Shown in pieces: positions 60,884 through 64,000 of a stretch of DNA of 64,000 nucleotides. Below the pieces are notes generated by a model. That model saw only the letters and a program-made list of their open reading frames with translations. It searched no databases and was not told the origin of the DNA. Position numbers and translations under genes: made by a program. Position 1 is the first letter of the stretch. Each line of letters starts with the position of its first letter. This DNA is from Carya illinoinensis (Eukaryota > Streptophyta > Magnoliopsida > Fagales > Juglandaceae), in contig NC_056757.1 in the NCBI RefSeq assembly GCF_018687715.1, positions 4,377,501 to 4,441,500 of the forward strand. The letters run 5' to 3'.

Positions 60884-61070
60884 CATACTGTAGGCTTCGA
60901 GAGAGTTGAGAGACGGCACAGATGAGAGACAGCACGGCTAGGGTTGAGAGACGGCACGGCTAGGGTTTGAGAGAAGACTGAAGTTTGAACTTTGAAGTGA
61001 GAGTTTTGCATTCCGTTTGTCGTTCGATAGAGTTGAGGGGAAAAGAAATCAAAGCCTGAAACGGTATCGT
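60884..61070 (-). other. Probable non-coding leader exon of hAT 2
   Basis: Read on the reverse strand this is a pyrimidine-rich block with repeated CCCTAGCCGTGC and CCGTCTCTCAAC text, ending at a donor TATG|GTAATC. Just upstream lies AACGATACCGTTTC (about 61074-61061), a dyad like the one ahead of the hAT 1 leader. The frame across it has no known domain. Confidence 0.45.
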
Positions 61071-61262
61071 TTTCCGCAAGATAATAAACCAAACGGGTTA
61101 TAAACCCGGTTACGGATTACCGGATTATAAATCCGGATTTAATAAAACGGCCCGGGTGTAATCCGGGCGAAAAACCGTCCAGATTCACCCGGATCCGAAT
61201 TTTCGGACCGGATCCAGAAAAAATCCAGTCCGGATGCACACCCCTAGCTCTAAGTATGACTA

Positions 61263-61350
61263 CAGTATTGTTTTGGTTTCCTATACAAAGATTAGCCTAG
61301 GAGGCCAAGACAGTCCAAAATAAACTCTAATGAATTTATATTCTTTTTGT
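61263..61350. repeat. Right arm of a 90-bp inverted repeat
   Basis: This is the inverted counterpart of 54561-54650; for example AATAAACTCTAATGAATT pairs with the left arm's AACTCATTAGAGTTTATT. It starts a few bases after the hAT 2 target duplication. Confidence 0.7.
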
Positions 61351-62219
61351 GAATAGTAAAAAAATGGTTGTGTTTGCATGCATGATCTCTTCTTGGAATG
61401 GTTTACGTTTTGTCTTTAAATTTAAGTGAGATGAGACTTATGTATTAGCAACTTTCTTGTAAAATGGGTAGTTTGTTTTCCATAGTTATTCTATTATCAA
61501 GTCAAAGTATATAACACATCATTCATATTATTAAAGTGTAAAATTTGATTTGTAAGATTTAAATTTTAAAATTTATTTTTTGAATTAAATTATATCATGA
61601 AATTAATTTATTATGTGTACTCTACCCACTAATGTAATTTTTCAAACAAAAAAGATGTCAAGAAAATAAAAGACATCCAGATCAGTTTTTGGCATATATA
61701 TACCGAAAAGAAATAACTTTAAAAAAGTGAAAACCATAGTGGACTCCAGTTTTTGGGCCGCAGCCCACGACGACGTTCGTTTAGGACCTAATTAAGGCTA
61801 ATTAATTTCTCTCCCTTTACTAATTAAAAAATAATAATCTCCCTTTTAGCTACTTTATTTTCCGAAGGGTCTTTAATTAATTTTCGTAGGTGTGTACTTA
61901 TGACGATCGATAGGGAAGTCTAGGACGATCGATAGGGAAGTCTAGGACTCAAAATAGAATTATTATTTTTTTCTTAATTAATTAAGTGCAATTGAAATAG
62001 TGTAGTTATATATTTTTCTTTTGCTTTTGCCCTACTTACCATATTAATTTATAAAGAAAAATACATTCTCACATTTTCATATAATGAAAGAATATCGACT
62101 CATAGGCATGGTTTGGTTTCACTTATCAACCTATTATTTAATGCTACATTATAGAATAATAAGAAAATAGATGATGAATAATTTTTTTTTTCTATAAAAA
62201 AAATAGCATTTTGATTAGG
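61351..62219. other. AT-rich intergenic DNA
   Basis: A perfect 22-bp tandem duplication (61902-61945) is the only structure I can name. No gene is seen. Confidence 0.5.
61902..61945. repeat. 22-bp perfect tandem duplication
   Basis: The unit GACGATCGATAGGGAAGTC plus TAG occurs twice in direct succession without mismatch. Confidence 0.95.
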
Positions 62220-62874
62220 CTTGTTTGAACATTTAAAGTATTTTAGGATTTTGTAAATAATAATAAAATAATTTAAGTTAAATTTTTTTATTGCGTTTTG
62301 AAAAATGAGAGAAAAAAAATTGAATAAAAATGTTATAAACCTAAAAATTTATTTGAATATAACTTTTTGATATTATTTTTGTTTTGAAGTTTGTAAAAAT
62401 TGTATTGATTTTTGTGTTTTATTTTTATATTTGTAAAAGTTACATTAATTTTTGTGTTTAGATAATGTTTAAGTAATGATTCAAAGAAAAAGTTGAATAT
62501 TTGAAAATGAAAAGTATTTTGAGTTTGAATAATATTTTAGAATAAAATTTTGAAAATTTTGTATACTATGTCTGTTGACGAAAGAGTCCGAGGCCTAATT
62601 TAGTTTTACAAACATTTTAAACTATCTCATTTTAATAATCAAATACAATTCAAATACAAACATTTTTTAATTTTAAATTTTTAACATTTTCATCTAATTA
62701 TTACAACTTTTCAAAACTTTCTAACAAAACACAAAAACCAATTCAATTTTTTAAAATTTTAAAATAAAAATTATATTATAACACTCTTTTAACTTTATAA
62801 TTTTTTTATTTAATTTTTTTTCTCTCATTTATTAAAATTTCATAAAAATATTTAACTTAAACTATTTTACTAAT
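62220..62874. repeat. Head-to-head pair of related MITEs
   Basis: 62220-62580 and the reverse complement of 62590-62874 share an ordered series of blocks: TAAAATAATTTAAGTTAAAT, AATGAGAGAAAAAAAATTGA, TTGGTTTTTGTGTTTT-like text and TTTAAAATGTTTGT-like text. They look like inverted copies of one AT-rich MITE family. The second copy stops abruptly at the LTR that begins at 62875. Confidence 0.6.
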
Positions 62875-64000
62875 TGTTAAACCTAAGATTTCAAGTTTTG
62901 TGTAATTATATATCTACACATAGATTTTGATGATAACAAATGAATTCAAAGAATAAAAGAGTTTCAAACTCAAGTTGTCTATATAATGGAGTTAAGCACA
63001 TCAAGGAACTAAACATGAGCAAAAAGGGAACAAGTTCACATTAAAGTCATAGAGTAATGTTGTAAATATCTTAAAAATTCAAAATTAGGATTAAGGCTCA
63101 AAATTAATATTTTATCATAAAGCATTAAAATATATTTTCAACATGTGCATGAATATTTTGAAAATTAAATTTGAAAATTTTGAAAGATGATTGATTGTCA
63201 TCTTTTACATGTGCATGCTTTATTTAAATATTTTCAAAAGTGATTAATGTTTTTTTTTACTTATGCAAAAGGTAGATGATTTGTTTGAAAAATTTAAAAA
63301 GTAAATTGTGCTCCTTTTATCATATACAAAAAGTAAAAATATTAGGTTTGAAATTTTTGAAAAGTAAAATGTGCTCCTTTTGTCATATGTAAAAAGTAAA
63401 AAAATTAGGTTTGAAATTTTTAAAAAGTGAATGATATTGTTTTTGACATGTAAATCTTTTTAAATTGAATATGAAGTCTCATATACCTATAAATAGATCA
63501 TTTGAAAGTCTCACATTCACAACATCAAGAGCATACAACATTCATTCAAAGTTTTCATTCTCTCTTCTCTAAGCATTGAGCCTTAAACCTTGTTCATTTT
63601 AAGAGAGTATAGTTTGCGCTGTATTGTTCTTATTTTACTCATTGAGGAGTGTTTTCTGATAACCTATCCATTATCAGCTCTTGTATCAATAAAAAAGTGT
63701 GTATAACCCTTGTACATGTAGAAAATATTCTACACAGGGAATAGTTGAATCACCACGTGTAAGGTGATTGCAAGTGTAGAGGGCGTTCTACACGGATCTT
63801 TTATAGCGATGTTGTTCAAAGGTGTAATAGGTTTCTATTTCTACCTGAATGAGGTTGAATATTGAATTTAAGAATCCTCAAGGAGTTGCTTGAGGCGAGG
63901 ATGTAGGCAGTGGAGCTAAATCTCGTTAACATACTGAGTTTGCTTCTCTCTTACCCTTACTCTTTATATTTATTACTGTTTCGTATTTTGTTTATATTTT
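62875..64000 (+). mobile_element. LTR of a Copia-type element, cut by the window end
   Basis: The LTR is read from TGTTAAACCTAAGATTTCAA at 62875, early followed by GATTTTGATGATAACAAATG, a stretch I associate with SIRE-like plant Copia LTRs. It contains a TATA box (TATAAATAG, 63488-63496), a possible polyadenylation signal (CAATAAA near 63687) and GAGGCGAGGATGTAGGCAGT with CTCGTTAACA near 63892-63930. The 3' end, primer-binding site and internal region lie outside the window. The superfamily is from memory and moderately sure. Confidence 0.6.

Larger units (their letters stand above)
55079..61246 (-). mobile_element. hAT transposon 2 (decayed), 6.2 kb
   Basis: The termini are TAGGGGTGTTCA and TGCACACCCCTA, inverted repeats with one mismatch in 12. 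The 8-bp target duplication GCTCTAAG is perfect at 55071-55078 and 61247-61254. Both subterminal regions are packed with ATCCGG/CCGGAT motifs. On the reverse strand the order is a leader exon near 61070-60884, a long intron, and a BED-finger transposase (59485 to about 57425). The perfect duplication suggests a younger insertion than hAT 1, although the transposase already has five stops and a frameshift. Confidence 0.93.

Overview
The window is plant nuclear DNA. The genes have many short introns with GT-AG junctions, the background is AT-rich, and hAT, CACTA, Copia, LINE, SINE and MITE remnants dominate. The gene families (a GH5 glucosidase carrying a fascin-like domain, an FLZ zinc-finger protein, an nsLTP exon) are those of a land plant. 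Some MITE sequences look to me like those of Fagales trees such as walnut, pecan, oak or chestnut. That last point is an impression from memory, not a measurement.

Layout. 159-1439: a reverse-strand non-autonomous LINE-like insertion with a poly(A) tail and a 16-bp target duplication. 4682-9672: hAT element 1, whose transposase is riddled with stops. 10660-13554 and 15180-18460: two intact, tandemly duplicated 8-exon genes for secreted glucan 1,3-beta-glucosidase-like GH5 proteins (500 and 509 aa). 21630-22460: an intact 2-exon FLZ gene (161 aa). 26939-49916: a CACTA (En/Spm) element of about 23 kb with both terminal inverted repeats, a leader exon, a decayed TNP2-type transposase and a decayed Transposase_24-type second gene. 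50085-53427: remnants of two Copia elements around an orphan nsLTP-like exon. 53428-55074: Tourist-like MITEs and one end of a further hAT. 55079-61246: hAT element 2 on the reverse strand, with a perfect 8-bp target duplication and a decayed transposase. 62220-64000: a head-to-head MITE pair cut by an LTR that runs off the window.

Only three genes look functional. The two GH5 genes arose by duplication of a unit of about 4 kb that included roughly 140 bp of promoter and about 900 bp of 3' flank. Both keep the two catalytic glutamates and are predicted to be secreted, acting on wall or secreted beta-glucosides. They have since received different intronic insertions. The FLZ protein is a probable SnRK1-interacting adaptor and is not linked to the GH5 pair. 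All transposase genes carry several nonsense codons, so none of these elements looks autonomous now.

I found no clear previously undescribed biological system. The most unusual structures are the transposon ends: an array of seven 66-bp hairpin-forming units at the CACTA right end, three 16-18 bp perfect palindromes centred on GGATATCC in hAT 2, and a similar AACG-type dyad just upstream of the leader exon of both hATs. A nested chronology can also be read from target duplications.
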